Assembly: GCA_963817035.1 (NCBI GenBank)
Contig: CAWFMM010000003.1
Coordinates: 868,001-932,000, forward strand
Length of the DNA stretch: 64,000 nucleotides
Source: AC-49 sp963817035
Lineage (GTDB): Bacteria > Actinomycetota > Thermoleophilia > Solirubrobacterales > Solirubrobacteraceae
Reading direction: 5' to 3'
Below are positions 30,929-39,632 of this stretch, one piece after another. Position 1 is the stretch's first letter. Each line of letters begins with the position of its first letter. Position numbers and translations under genes: made by a program. Below the pieces are notes generated by a model. That model saw nothing but the letters and a program-made list of their open reading frames with translations, ran no database searches and was not told the origin of the DNA.

Positions 30929-32038
30929 ATGGCTGCCGCCACGCACCGACAGGTCTGGCCCGACGGCGTGGCCCCCGACGATCACCGCGACGCCATGCGT
31001 CGTGCCGCGATCACGATGCTGTTGGCCGGCGCGCTCATATGCGCCATCGGTGTGCAGATATCCGAGCGCACCGAGCTCGGAAAGGTCGCTCAGGGCGGGT
31101 ACGCCGTGGGCTTCGCACTCTGTGGACTGCTCCTGCTCCTCACGCGACCGCGTGTCCGCGTGATGGAGGGTTGCGTCCTGCTGAGCATCCTGTTCATCAG
31201 CGGGCTGATGGCCACGTCGACTCCGATCGGCATGGCGCCGTTGTTCTACCTGTGGCCGATCGTGTACGCGGCGTACTTCTGCTCGCGACGGATGCTCGTC
31301 GTCTCCTTCGTCCTGATGGTCACGACCTTGGCGATCGGCCTCGCGCTCAACGCGACGTCCTTGCTCAAGCTCGACACGTTCATCGGAACCGTTTCGAGCG
31401 TCGGTCTGATTGCCGCACTGATCGCGGCCATGACCCGCCGTGAGGCACGCCTGCGCGCAGACCTCGCTCGGGTGGCGCAGACCGATCCGCTCACCGATCT
31501 GCTCAACCGGCGTGCGTTCAATCCCGCGCTCGAGGCCCTCATAGCCGAAGCGGTAGGGGGCGGCCCGCCGGTCAGTGTCGCGATGTTCGACATCGACCAC
31601 TTCAAGCGCTTCAACGACGAACACGGCCACATCGCCGGTGACAACGCGCTCTGTCGGGTGGCCGACCTCCTGCGCGAGCACTCCAAGCAGGACGATCTCG
31701 TCGCCCGCTTCGGTGGTGAGGAGTTTGCCGTCATTCTTCCCGCGGCCGACGCGCAGGGCGCACGCAGCTACGCCGAACGGGTCGGACAGGTGCTGCGCGA
31801 CGACGGGATTGACTCCGAGCTCGCGCTGTCGGTCAGTGCGGGGATCGCCACGTTCGACGAGAAGTCCGCGACCCTGGACACGCTGCTCGCGCGCGCCGAC
31901 GCCGCCCTCTACGCGGCCAAGAACGCGGGGCGTGCCCGCGCTGCGTGGTGGGACGGCACGATTCAGATCGGCGCCGAGGTCGGCAGCGGTGGATCGCCGA
32001 CGCCGCTTCCGCCGGTCACGCTCGCCCGCGCCGTCTGA
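30929..32038 (+). CDS. Membrane-bound GGDEF diguanylate cyclase
   Basis: 369 aa. About six membrane helices in the first 170 residues, a short coiled-coil linker (RREARLRADLARVAQTDPLT), then a GGDEF domain. Metal/GTP motifs are intact: FDIDHFKRFNDEHGH and the signature RFGGEEF (GGEEF variant, catalytically competent), so it should make cyclic di-GMP. No RxxD inhibitory site is obvious directly before GGEEF. The sigma-28-type promoter suggests control with motility genes located elsewhere. Confidence 0.93.
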   Translation: MAAATHRQVWPDGVAPDDHRDAMRRAAITMLLAGALICAIGVQISERTELGKVAQGGYAVGFALCGLLLLLTRPRVRVMEGCVLLSILFISGLMATSTPIGMAPLFYLWPIVYAAYFCSRRMLVVSFVLMVTTLAIGLALNATSLLKLDTFIGTVSSVGLIAALIAAMTRREARLRADLARVAQTDPLTDLLNRRAFNPALEALIAEAVGGGPPVSVAMFDIDHFKRFNDEHGHIAGDNALCRVADLLREHSKQDDLVARFGGEEFAVILPAADAQGARSYAERVGQVLRDDGIDSELALSVSAGIATFDEKSATLDTLLARADAALYAAKNAGRARAAWWDGTIQIGAEVGSGGSPTPLPPVTLARAV

Positions 32039-32100
32039 GAGGTTGTCTCGATACCCCCTGTGTCGTCTGGCGGCGTCCTGGCCAGCCGGGCGCCGCCATG

Positions 32101-33021
32101 TCAGGCGGCCGCAAGCACGCGCGCGACGAGCTCTTCGAAGCCGATCCCCGCCGCGTCGGCGGCCTGAGGCAGCAGCGACGTGTCGGTCATGCCGGGGACC
32201 GTGTTGGCCTCCAGGACCCACGGCTCGCCGTCGGCGTCGAGCATCAGGTCGACCCGCGACAGCGAGCGACAGCCGAGCAGGTTGTGCACGTCCAGCGCGA
32301 GCTGCTGGACCCGCGTCGTCGTCGCATCGTCGAGGTCGGCCGGGCAGACGAAATCGGTGCGTCCGATCTCATAGCGTGACTCGAAGTCATAGAAGTCCTC
32401 GTCGCGCGGGACCGCCTCGACCACCGGTAGTGCGGCGTCGCCGAGGATCGAGACCGCGAGGTCGCGCCCGTCGACGTGGCGCTCGAGTACGACCTTCTGC
32501 GAGTAGGAGAACGCAGCGACGAGCGCCGACGGGACGTCACGCGCGCTGCGGGCGAACTTGATCCCGAGCGCCGACCCCTGGTCGGCCGGCTTGACCACGA
32601 GCGGGAAGCCGAGGCGCTCCTCGATTGCCGGCAGCACGTCGGTCGCGCCGAGCTCCTTGAACGCGGTCTCGTTGAACGCGAAGAAGTCCGGCGTCGGCAG
32701 CCCGGCATCGCGCAGCGCGTGCTTGGCCACGACCTTGTCGGCGCAGCGCATGCATGCCGACACGCGCGAGCCGGTGTAGGGCACACCGGCGATCTCGAGC
32801 AGCTCCTGGACCGTGCCGTCCTCGCCGTCACGTCCGTGCAGCGCGATGAACGCGATGTCGGGCTTGTCGGCGCGCAGTCGCGCGACGAGGTCATGGCCGA
32901 CGTCGATCGCGATCACCTCGTGCCCGAGGCGCGCCAGCGCGTCCTCGACGCGTGCGCCGGATTGCAGCGAGACCTGGCGCTCCAGCGATCGTCCGCCCTT
33001 GAGGACGGCGACGCGGCTCAT
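32101..33021 (-). CDS. ddl: D-alanine--D-alanine ligase
   Basis: 306 aa, the short form. Joins two D-Ala for peptidoglycan. ATP-grasp motifs: N-terminal VAVLKGGRSLERQVSLQSG, ALHGRDGEDGTVQELLEIAG, GFPLVVKPADQGSALGIKFA, and the metal site DGEPWVLEANTVPGMTDTS. The omega-loop residue pattern with YTG-S (VPYTGSRVSACMRCADK) fits D-Ala-D-Ala rather than D-lactate. ATG 33021 overlaps the aminotransferase stop by four bases. Confidence 0.95.
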   Translation of the reverse strand: MSRVAVLKGGRSLERQVSLQSGARVEDALARLGHEVIAIDVGHDLVARLRADKPDIAFIALHGRDGEDGTVQELLEIAGVPYTGSRVSACMRCADKVVAKHALRDAGLPTPDFFAFNETAFKELGATDVLPAIEERLGFPLVVKPADQGSALGIKFARSARDVPSALVAAFSYSQKVVLERHVDGRDLAVSILGDAALPVVEAVPRDEDFYDFESRYEIGRTDFVCPADLDDATTTRVQQLALDVHNLLGCRSLSRVDLMLDADGEPWVLEANTVPGMTDTSLLPQAADAAGIGFEELVARVLAAA

Positions 33022-34448
33022 CGAGCGCGACGCTGGACGGGGCCTTCGCCCCGCTGGGGAAGCTGCAGCACGTCGGCGAGATCTGGATCGAGCGGCGGCG
33101 GCGCCTCGGGCGTCGCCGGGGCCTCGGGCTTCGGGCTTGCCCCGGTCAGCGTTCCGTACAGGCCGACCTGCTCGCGTACGACCTCGCCGATGCGCCGGAT
33201 GCCCTCGCGGATGTCGTCCTCGCCGACGCCGGAGAAGTTCAGCCGCATCGACGACCCGCCGCGCCCGTCGAGGTACGCGCCGCGGCCGGGAACGAACGCG
33301 ACGTGGCGGTCCAGCGCACGGGCCAGCAGGTCGGTCGTGTCGATGAAGTCGGGCAGCGTGACCCAGATGAACAGCCCGCCCTGGGGGTGCGTCCACGTCG
33401 CCTCGCGGGGGAAGTGCTCGGCCAGGGCGTCGAGCATCGTGTCGCGCCGGCGGCGGTAGACGTCGCGCAGCGAGAAGACGTAGTCCTGCCAGCGGCCGTG
33501 GTCGAAGTAGGCGCTGACGAACAGCTGGCTGAGCGACGACGAGCACAGGTCGGCGCCCTGCTTGCCGAGGTTCATCTTCGCCATCACCGGGCGCGGCCCC
33601 GCCGCCCAGCCGACGCGGATCCCGGGCGAGAGGATCTTCGAGAACGTGCCGAGATAGACGACGAACTCGCCGCCCTCGAGCGAGCGCAGCGTCGGCAGCG
33701 GATCGCCCTCGTAACGGAGCAGCCCATACGGGTTGTCCTCGAGCACGAGCAGCTCGCGCTCGCGCGCGACCTCGACGAGGCGCTGGCGCCGCGGCAGCGA
33801 CATCGTCACGCCGCCGGGGTTCTGGAAGTTGGGGATCGTGTAGATGAACTTCGGACGGCGGCCCTCGGCGGCGAGGCGTTCGAGCATCAGCTCGAGCTCG
33901 TCGATGCGCATGCCGTCGGCGTCCATCTCGATCTGGATGACATCGGCCTGGTAGGCCCCGAACGTCGGCACCGCGCCGGGATAGGTCGGCGCCTCGGCGA
34001 TGACCACGTCGCCGGGATCGATGAACGTCTTGCACATCAGATCGATGACCTGCTGGCCGCCGGTCGTGATCAGCAGGTTCTCGGGCTCGACGTGCGTGCC
34101 CTCCTCGGCCATCACCTCGGCGATGCAGCGCGCCGTCGACGCCATGCCCTCGGTCGGCCCGTACTGCAGCGCCTTCGCGCTGGCGGTGCGGGCGACATTG
34201 GAGAGGATCTCGGCGAGCTGTCCGGGCGGGAACGTGGACGTGTCGGGCAGGCCGCCGGCGAGCGAGATCACCTCGGGCCGCTCGGTGATCGCCATCAGGT
34301 CGCGCATCACCGACGAGGTCATCGCCCGCGTGCGCGCGGAGAACAGGCCGGCGTAGCGCTCGAGGTCTCGAGCGGCCGGCCGCGACGGACGTCGGCCCAT
34401 CGCACGTGGTTCGCCGCCGGGACCCAAAGGCCTGTCGTCGTTCATCAT
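33018..34448 (-). CDS. PLP-dependent class I/II aminotransferase (LysN/2-aminoadipate type)
   Basis: 476 aa. Fold-type I aminotransferase with VISLAGGLPDTSTFP, ITTGGQQVIDLMCKTFIDPG, PNFQNPGGVTM, EDNPYGLLRYEG and the PLP lysine in YLGTFSKILSPGIRVGW. These resemble LysN/ARO8-like enzymes that transaminate aminoadipate or aromatic amino acids. The C-terminal 40 residues are Pro/Glu-rich and extra. Its stop overlaps ddl (ATGA), so a link to cell-wall amino-acid supply is possible but unproven. Divergent from the DUF4126 gene with 24 bases between start codons. Confidence 0.9.
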   Translation of the reverse strand: MMNDDRPLGPGGEPRAMGRRPSRPAARDLERYAGLFSARTRAMTSSVMRDLMAITERPEVISLAGGLPDTSTFPPGQLAEILSNVARTASAKALQYGPTEGMASTARCIAEVMAEEGTHVEPENLLITTGGQQVIDLMCKTFIDPGDVVIAEAPTYPGAVPTFGAYQADVIQIEMDADGMRIDELELMLERLAAEGRRPKFIYTIPNFQNPGGVTMSLPRRQRLVEVARERELLVLEDNPYGLLRYEGDPLPTLRSLEGGEFVVYLGTFSKILSPGIRVGWAAGPRPVMAKMNLGKQGADLCSSSLSQLFVSAYFDHGRWQDYVFSLRDVYRRRRDTMLDALAEHFPREATWTHPQGGLFIWVTLPDFIDTTDLLARALDRHVAFVPGRGAYLDGRGGSSMRLNFSGVGEDDIREGIRRIGEVVREQVGLYGTLTGASPKPEAPATPEAPPPLDPDLADVLQLPQRGEGPVQRRAR

Positions 34449-34472
34449 GCGCCGTCAACCGTACCGAACACC

Positions 34473-35045
34473 ATGACTCTCGCTCTGGACATATGCCAAG
34501 CCGCCGGCCTGGGCGCCGCCTGTGGCATCAGCCCGTTCCTGCCGGTGCTGATCGCGGGCGGCCTTGCCCGCGCGAAGCTCGGCATCGACTTCGAGCACAC
34601 GCCCTACGCGTTCTTGCAGGACCCGTGGTTCCTGCTCGCGATCGCCGTGGCGTTTGTCGTCACCGCGCTGACGCGGGCCTACTGGGTCGGGCCGCGGGGC
34701 GACGCGCTGATCACGGTCGGCATCGTGCTCGGCGGCCTCGAGGGTGCCGGGACGCTGGCCGACCACCATCACGCGGCCGGGATCGGATGGGTGGTCGGCG
34801 CGGTCTGCGCGCTGTTCGCGGCGCTGGCGGTGCGTGACCTGCTCGGCCGCGTGCGCGCCCGGCTCGACGACAAGGCGGCGGCCGCGCTGCCGCTCTACGC
34901 CTACGGGGCGTCGATCGTCGTCGCCGTCGTGGCGATCGCCGCTCCGCCACTGTCGCTTGTCGTCGTCGGCTTCCTGATCTGGCTTCTGATCGGCGGGCGC
35001 CGGCGCGGCGGCGAGAAGTACGCGGGCCTGCGCTCGCTGCGCTGA
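34473..35045 (+). CDS. DUF4126 family membrane protein
   Basis: 190 aa from ATG 34473, within a longer open frame whose upstream part is antisense to the aminotransferase. About five helices; SGISPFLPVLIAG-type DUF4126 opening (AAGLGAACGISPFLPVLIAG) and FLIWLLIGGRRRGGEKYAGL at the end, the usual C-terminal signature. Function unknown. Its stop TGA overlaps the next ATG by one base. Confidence 0.83.
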   Translation: MTLALDICQAAGLGAACGISPFLPVLIAGGLARAKLGIDFEHTPYAFLQDPWFLLAIAVAFVVTALTRAYWVGPRGDALITVGIVLGGLEGAGTLADHHHAAGIGWVVGAVCALFAALAVRDLLGRVRARLDDKAAAALPLYAYGASIVVAVVAIAAPPLSLVVVGFLIWLLIGGRRRGGEKYAGLRSLR

Positions 35046-36532
35046 TGGCCAAGCGGCTCGTCCTCGCCGTCATCGACGGCATGAACCCCGCCGCGCTCGA
35101 GCAGACCGTCAAGGCCGGCCGCGCGCCGGTGCTCGAGCAGATCATGGCCCGCGGCACCTACGTCCCGGGCGCGATCGCGGCGTTCCCGTCGGTCACCCCG
35201 GTCTGCGCGACGGCGATCGCCACCGGCGTGCGCCAGGACCGACACGGCATCCCGGCGATGAACTGGTACCACCGCGACGAGCAGCGCTACGTCGAATACG
35301 GGTCGTCGCTGCGGGCCTCGCGGCGCGTCGGCTTCTCGCGCCAGCTGCTCGACCTCGTCTACGAGATGAACGGCTCGCACCTGTCGTCGAAGACCGTCTT
35401 CGAGGCGCTCGATGACCACGGCGTGCGCACGGCGGGAACGACCTACCTGATCTACCGCGGTCGCCACGAGCACCAGGTCTCGCGGCGCGGCGGCGTGACG
35501 CGGCTGGCGCGGACGATCATGCGCGAGCCGGTGCTCGGTCCGCGGGAGCTGTTCTACGCGGACATCTTCGAGAGCCGCGAGACCGAATGCCGCTCACAAC
35601 TGGGCCTCCCGGGCGTCCGGGATCGACACGCCGGTTGCGTCGGCGCTCAGCTCGTCACCGAGGACCTGTTCGACTTTCTCTTGCTCTCCCTGCCCGACAA
35701 CGACACCCACTCCCACAAGCGCGGCCCCGAAGCGCAGACGATGTCCATCGCCCATGCCGACGAGCAGCTGCAGCGCCTCGCCGATGCCGCGGGCGGGATC
35801 GACCCGTTCCTCGATCGCTACGCGGTCATCGCGACCGCGGACCACGGCCACACGCCGGTGCGCCGCCGCGCCGAGCTGATGGCGCCGTTTCAGAACATCG
35901 GAGTTCAGGCGCCCTCGACGACCGGCGCGGTCGATCCGCAGGCGCTGATCGCGATCTGCCCGTCGCAGCGCTTCGCGATGCTGTGCGTGCTCGACCCCGA
36001 CCGCCGCCGCGCCCTCGTGCCCGACCTCGTGCGCCGGGCGCGTGCGATGGAGGGCGTCGATCTCGTCATGCACCGAGCGGCGGCGCGCGAAGGGGTCATC
36101 TGCGCCGGCGGCGAGCGCGAGGGCGAGCTGCACTTCGCCCCCGGCGGCGACATCACCGACGTGCGCGGGGCGAACTGGTCGATCGACGGCGACCTTGAGC
36201 TGCTCGACGCTCGGGTTGAGGATGGTGTGCTGGTCAGTGACGAGTACCCCGACCCGCTCGGTCGCGTCTGGGCGGCGCTGACGTGCGAGCGCAGCGGTGA
36301 GGTTCTGCTCTCGGCCGCGGCGGGCTGCGAGTTCCCCGATTGGGGCGGCGCGGCGCACGTCGGCGGCGGCAGTCACGGCTCGCTGCACCGCTCCGACAGC
36401 CTCGGGGCGCTGGCATTCTGCGGGGTGGAGCCACGGGGCGGCACGCCGCGCGGTGGTGTGTGGGCAATCGAGGACGTGGCGGACCTGTGCGTCGAGCATT
36501 TCGGTGCGGGTACGCTGTCTCGCGATGAGTGA
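35045..36532 (+). CDS. Type I phosphodiesterase / nucleotide pyrophosphatase family protein
   Basis: 495 aa, alkaline-phosphatase superfamily. Metal site 1 is LAVIDGMNP with the nucleophile Thr/Ser region in FPSVTPVCATAIATGVRQDR; later metal ligands appear in LSLPDNDTHSHKRGP and VIATADHGHTPV. No signal peptide, so probably cytoplasmic. Given the following GtrA and glycosyltransferase genes, a phospho-linked lipid or sugar substrate is a reasonable guess only. Start and stop both overlap neighbours, indicating tight coupling. Confidence 0.88.
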   Translation: MAKRLVLAVIDGMNPAALEQTVKAGRAPVLEQIMARGTYVPGAIAAFPSVTPVCATAIATGVRQDRHGIPAMNWYHRDEQRYVEYGSSLRASRRVGFSRQLLDLVYEMNGSHLSSKTVFEALDDHGVRTAGTTYLIYRGRHEHQVSRRGGVTRLARTIMREPVLGPRELFYADIFESRETECRSQLGLPGVRDRHAGCVGAQLVTEDLFDFLLLSLPDNDTHSHKRGPEAQTMSIAHADEQLQRLADAAGGIDPFLDRYAVIATADHGHTPVRRRAELMAPFQNIGVQAPSTTGAVDPQALIAICPSQRFAMLCVLDPDRRRALVPDLVRRARAMEGVDLVMHRAAAREGVICAGGEREGELHFAPGGDITDVRGANWSIDGDLELLDARVEDGVLVSDEYPDPLGRVWAALTCERSGEVLLSAAAGCEFPDWGGAAHVGGGSHGSLHRSDSLGALAFCGVEPRGGTPRGGVWAIEDVADLCVEHFGAGTLSRDE

Positions 36533-36974
36533 CGAGGTCGCAACGGTGCACGTCTCGATGCACCGTCGGGTGCGTCATGGCCTGCGCAAGCCGGCCAACT
36601 GGTTCGCGCTCGCCCGCTTCGCCGCCGTCGGCGCGTCGGGCTACGTCATCAACCTCGCCGTCTACACCGCGCTCGTCCACGGGGCGGGGGCGAACTACCT
36701 CGTCGCCGCGACGCTGGCGTGGCTCGTAGCTGTGGCCAACAACTTCTGGTGGAACCGCCACTGGACGTTCAAGGCGGGCGACGGCCATGCGGGCTTCCAG
36801 GCCGCGCGGTTCTTCGTCGTCAGTCTCGGCGCGTTCGTCGTCTCACTTGCGCTGCTGCGCGTCCTCGTCGTCGACGCCGGGCTCGCCCGGGTCGCGGCCC
36901 AGGCCGTGGCCGTGGCCGCGGTCACGCCGCTGAACTTCGCGGGAAACAAGCTCTGGAGCTTCTCGACGCGATGA
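36525..36974 (+). CDS. GtrA family membrane protein
   Basis: 149 aa, four helices. GtrA-type motif FAAVGASGYVINLAVYTALV and VANNFWWNRHWTFKAG, ending NFAGNKLWSFSTR, all characteristic. GtrA proteins are thought to flip polyprenyl-phosphate sugars for surface glycan modification. ATG 36525 overlaps the previous stop by 8 bases, and its stop overlaps the next start, placing it directly with the glycosyltransferase-like gene. Confidence 0.93.
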   Translation: MSDEVATVHVSMHRRVRHGLRKPANWFALARFAAVGASGYVINLAVYTALVHGAGANYLVAATLAWLVAVANNFWWNRHWTFKAGDGHAGFQAARFFVVSLGAFVVSLALLRVLVVDAGLARVAAQAVAVAAVTPLNFAGNKLWSFSTR

Positions 36975-38788
36975 GTCGCCGGGCGGCGGTTCGCCTGGCC
37001 GTCGCCGCGTCGCTCGCGCTGGCGCTCGCTCCGGGCAGCGCGTCGGCGGCCTCGGGCGGTGTCGCGGCGCCCGGGTCTGACGCGCCGGCCGCTGTCGGCA
37101 CGCCGACCCTCGACGCGACCGCCTCGGGCTTCACGGGGCCCGCGACGACGCTTACCGCGACCCCGAGCGCACCGGTCGCCTCGACCGACCCCAACGCGCT
37201 GGTCGGGGTCGCGGGCGACCAGCTCAGCGTGCGCCCCGCGGGCCATCGGCTGACCGGCGCCCAGGCCCAGGCGCTCGCCGACCGGGTGCCGAAGATCGTC
37301 CACGTTCAGGCCAAGAACAAGGGCTCCTATCCCGGCGTGTTCATGAAGGGCCAGTCCTTCTGGCAGGTCTCGTACTACGCCGCCGGCAAGCCGCTGCGCG
37401 AGATCGGCCAGGTGAAGATCGACGACCAGAACGCGAGCGTGGTCGAGGCGTGGACCGGCTTCCAGGTTCCGTGGACGATGGCCCGCGGCTACAAGGGCGC
37501 GTTCGGGCACAAGGTCAACCGGCTGTGGGTGTGGATCCCGCTGTGCATCCTGTTCATTGCGCCGTTCATCAACCCGCGCCGGCCGTTTCGCTGGCTGCAC
37601 CTCGACCTGCTCGTGCTGCTCGGCTTCTCGGCCTCTCTGGCCTACTTCAACCACGGCAAGATCGGCCACTCGGTCCCGATCGTCTACCCGTTGATGGCCT
37701 ATCTGCTGGCGCGGATGCTGTGGATCGGGCTGCGTCGCAACGCGCCGGATCGAGAACCGCTGAAGCTGCTCGTGCCGGTCGACTTCCTGCTTGTCGGCCT
37801 GTTCTTCCTGATCGGCATCCGGATCGGCTTCAACGTCGTCGACTCGAACGTCATCGACGTCGGTGACGCGAGCTCGATCGGCGGGCACCTGCTCGCGGGC
37901 GGCCATCAGGTCTACAACAACTTCCCGTCCAACATCTCCCAGGGCGATACCTACGGGCCGGTGACCTACGAGGCCTACGTGCCGTTCGTCAAGGCGTTCG
38001 GCTTCGACGAGATCGACATGAACGCCGCGCACGCCGCGGCGATCGCGTTCGATCTGCTCACGATGTTCCTGCTGTGGATCCTCGGCCGGCGGATCCGCGG
38101 GCCGAAGCTCGGGATCATCCTCGCCTACGCGTGGGCCGCGTACCCCTTCACGATGTTCGTCACGAGCACGAACTCCAACGACGGGCTGGTCGCACTGTTG
38201 CTCGTGGTCGTGCTGCTCTCGGCGTCGAGGCCCGCGGCCCGCGGGGTCGCCGCCGCGCTCGCTGGGTTCAGCAAGTTCGCGCCGCTCGCGCTCGCGCCGC
38301 TGCTCGCCACCCAGCAACCCCGATGGCGCCCGATGGTCATGTTCTGCGCGGCGTTCGCCGTCGCGACGGTCCTCATCTGGCTGCCGATCGTGCTCGAGGG
38401 CCCGTCGCTGCACGACGTCTACGAGCGGACGATCGACTATCAGCGCACCCGCGGCGCGCCGTTCTCGATCTGGGGCTACCCCGGTTGGCCGGGCAAGGGC
38501 CTGCAGAACATCTGGCAGATCCTCTCCGTCGTGCTCGCCCTCGCCCTCGCCGTCGTCCCGCGCCGGCGCGACATCGTCGGCCTCGCCGCGCTGTGTGGCG
38601 CGATCATCATCGCGACGCAGATGGGCGTCACGTACTGGTTCTACCTCTACATCGCGTGGTTCTTCCCGATGGTGATCGTCGCGATCTTCGGCCAGTCGGC
38701 CGAGCCGTCGCATGGAGGCACACCGGAGCCGGCGCCGATCGCGGAGTCCGCGATGCCCGAGCGCGGACCCGAATACGTGCCGGTCTAA
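36971..38788 (+). CDS. Multi-pass GT-C-type membrane glycosyltransferase-like protein with N-terminal exported domain
   Basis: 605 aa. A signal peptide (RLAVAASLALALAPGSASA) leads an exported segment of about 160 residues that includes a PepSY-like stretch (FWQVSYYAAGKPLREIGQVK). Then about ten membrane helices follow, with YGPVTYEAYVPFVKAFG and AAYPFTMFVTSTNSNDG resembling the DUF2029/GT87 polyprenyl-sugar glycosyltransferases. Coupled to GtrA by ATGA. Likely transfers a lipid-linked sugar outside the membrane; acceptor unknown. Confidence 0.75.
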   Translation: MSRRAAVRLAVAASLALALAPGSASAASGGVAAPGSDAPAAVGTPTLDATASGFTGPATTLTATPSAPVASTDPNALVGVAGDQLSVRPAGHRLTGAQAQALADRVPKIVHVQAKNKGSYPGVFMKGQSFWQVSYYAAGKPLREIGQVKIDDQNASVVEAWTGFQVPWTMARGYKGAFGHKVNRLWVWIPLCILFIAPFINPRRPFRWLHLDLLVLLGFSASLAYFNHGKIGHSVPIVYPLMAYLLARMLWIGLRRNAPDREPLKLLVPVDFLLVGLFFLIGIRIGFNVVDSNVIDVGDASSIGGHLLAGGHQVYNNFPSNISQGDTYGPVTYEAYVPFVKAFGFDEIDMNAAHAAAIAFDLLTMFLLWILGRRIRGPKLGIILAYAWAAYPFTMFVTSTNSNDGLVALLLVVVLLSASRPAARGVAAALAGFSKFAPLALAPLLATQQPRWRPMVMFCAAFAVATVLIWLPIVLEGPSLHDVYERTIDYQRTRGAPFSIWGYPGWPGKGLQNIWQILSVVLALALAVVPRRRDIVGLAALCGAIIIATQMGVTYWFYLYIAWFFPMVIVAIFGQSAEPSHGGTPEPAPIAESAMPERGPEYVPV

Positions 38789-38802
38789 GAGGCTGTCTCG
38801 CC

Positions 38803-39600
38803 TTAAAGGCCGGTCGCCGGACGCAGGATCTGCTCGATCGCGTCGGCGCGCATCGCGGCAGAGCAGCGCACGACGACGCCGTTGAGCCACGCGTCGTCCT
38901 CGGACGTCTCGAAGCGCACCGACATCTGTGTGCGCAGCGATTCGATCGCCTGCTCCTTCTTGACGCCGATCACGCCGCCGCGCGGCCCGGTCATACCGAC
39001 GTCGGTGATGTAGGCGGTGCCCTTGGGCAGCACCCGCGCGTCGGCGGTCGGGATGTGGGTGTGCGTTCCGACGACCGCGGTCGCGCGGCCGTCGAGGTAC
39101 CAGCCGAGCGCGACCTTCTCGCTCGTCGCCTCGGCGTGCATGTCGACGAGCACGTGATCGACCTTGCCGTCGAGGCGATCGAGGACCGAGTCGGCCTCCG
39201 GGAACGCCGCGCGCCCGGCGCGTAGGAAGACGTTGCCCGAGAGGTTCACGACGCCGAGGCGCACGCCGTCGCGCTCCACGACGCACGAGCCGTGGCCCGG
39301 CTGCGTGCCGAGGAAGTTCGCCGGGCGCAGGATCCGGTCGTGCGCGTCGAGGTAGGGGTAGATCTCCTTGCGGTGGTAGGTGTGGTTGCCCAGCGTGATG
39401 ACGTCGACGCCCGCCGCGAACAGTTCGTCGGCGATCTGCGGCGTGATCCCCAGCCCGCCGGCCGCGTTCTCGCCGTTGACGACGACGAACGTCGGCGCGA
39501 GCTCCTCGCGCAGCGCGGGCAACAGCGTCAGCAGCGTCCGCCGACCCAGCCCGCCGACCACGTCGCCGACGAACAAAATGGAAGCGGGGGCGTCGGGCAC
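38803..39600 (-). CDS. ymdB: YmdB-type metallophosphoesterase (TIGR00282 family)
   Basis: 265 aa from GTG 39600. Motifs ILFVGDVVGGLGRRTL, VVNGENAAGG, VITLGNHTYHRKEIYP, LVDMHAEATSEK and VGTHTHIPTADARVLPKGTA form the two-metal site of this family; Bacillus YmdB is a 2',3'-cyclic-nucleotide phosphodiesterase affecting biofilm and motility decisions. ITDVGMTGPRGGVIG is diagnostic. Divergent from the AI-2E-type gene, with 32 bases between starts, and convergent with the preceding glycosyltransferase. Confidence 0.93.
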   Translation of the reverse strand: MPDAPASILFVGDVVGGLGRRTLLTLLPALREELAPTFVVVNGENAAGGLGITPQIADELFAAGVDVITLGNHTYHRKEIYPYLDAHDRILRPANFLGTQPGHGSCVVERDGVRLGVVNLSGNVFLRAGRAAFPEADSVLDRLDGKVDHVLVDMHAEATSEKVALGWYLDGRATAVVGTHTHIPTADARVLPKGTAYITDVGMTGPRGGVIGVKKEQAIESLRTQMSVRFETSEDDAWLNGVVVRCSAAMRADAIEQILRPATGL

Positions 39601-39632
39601 GCCGCATACTCTGGCGCAGGAGAGGCATCGGC

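Noticed and set aside
36695..39628. A 977-codon open frame on the minus strand across GtrA and the glycosyltransferase
   Set aside because: Arg/Gly/Asp-rich low-complexity translation, antisense to three genes with clear domains; a GC-rich shadow frame.
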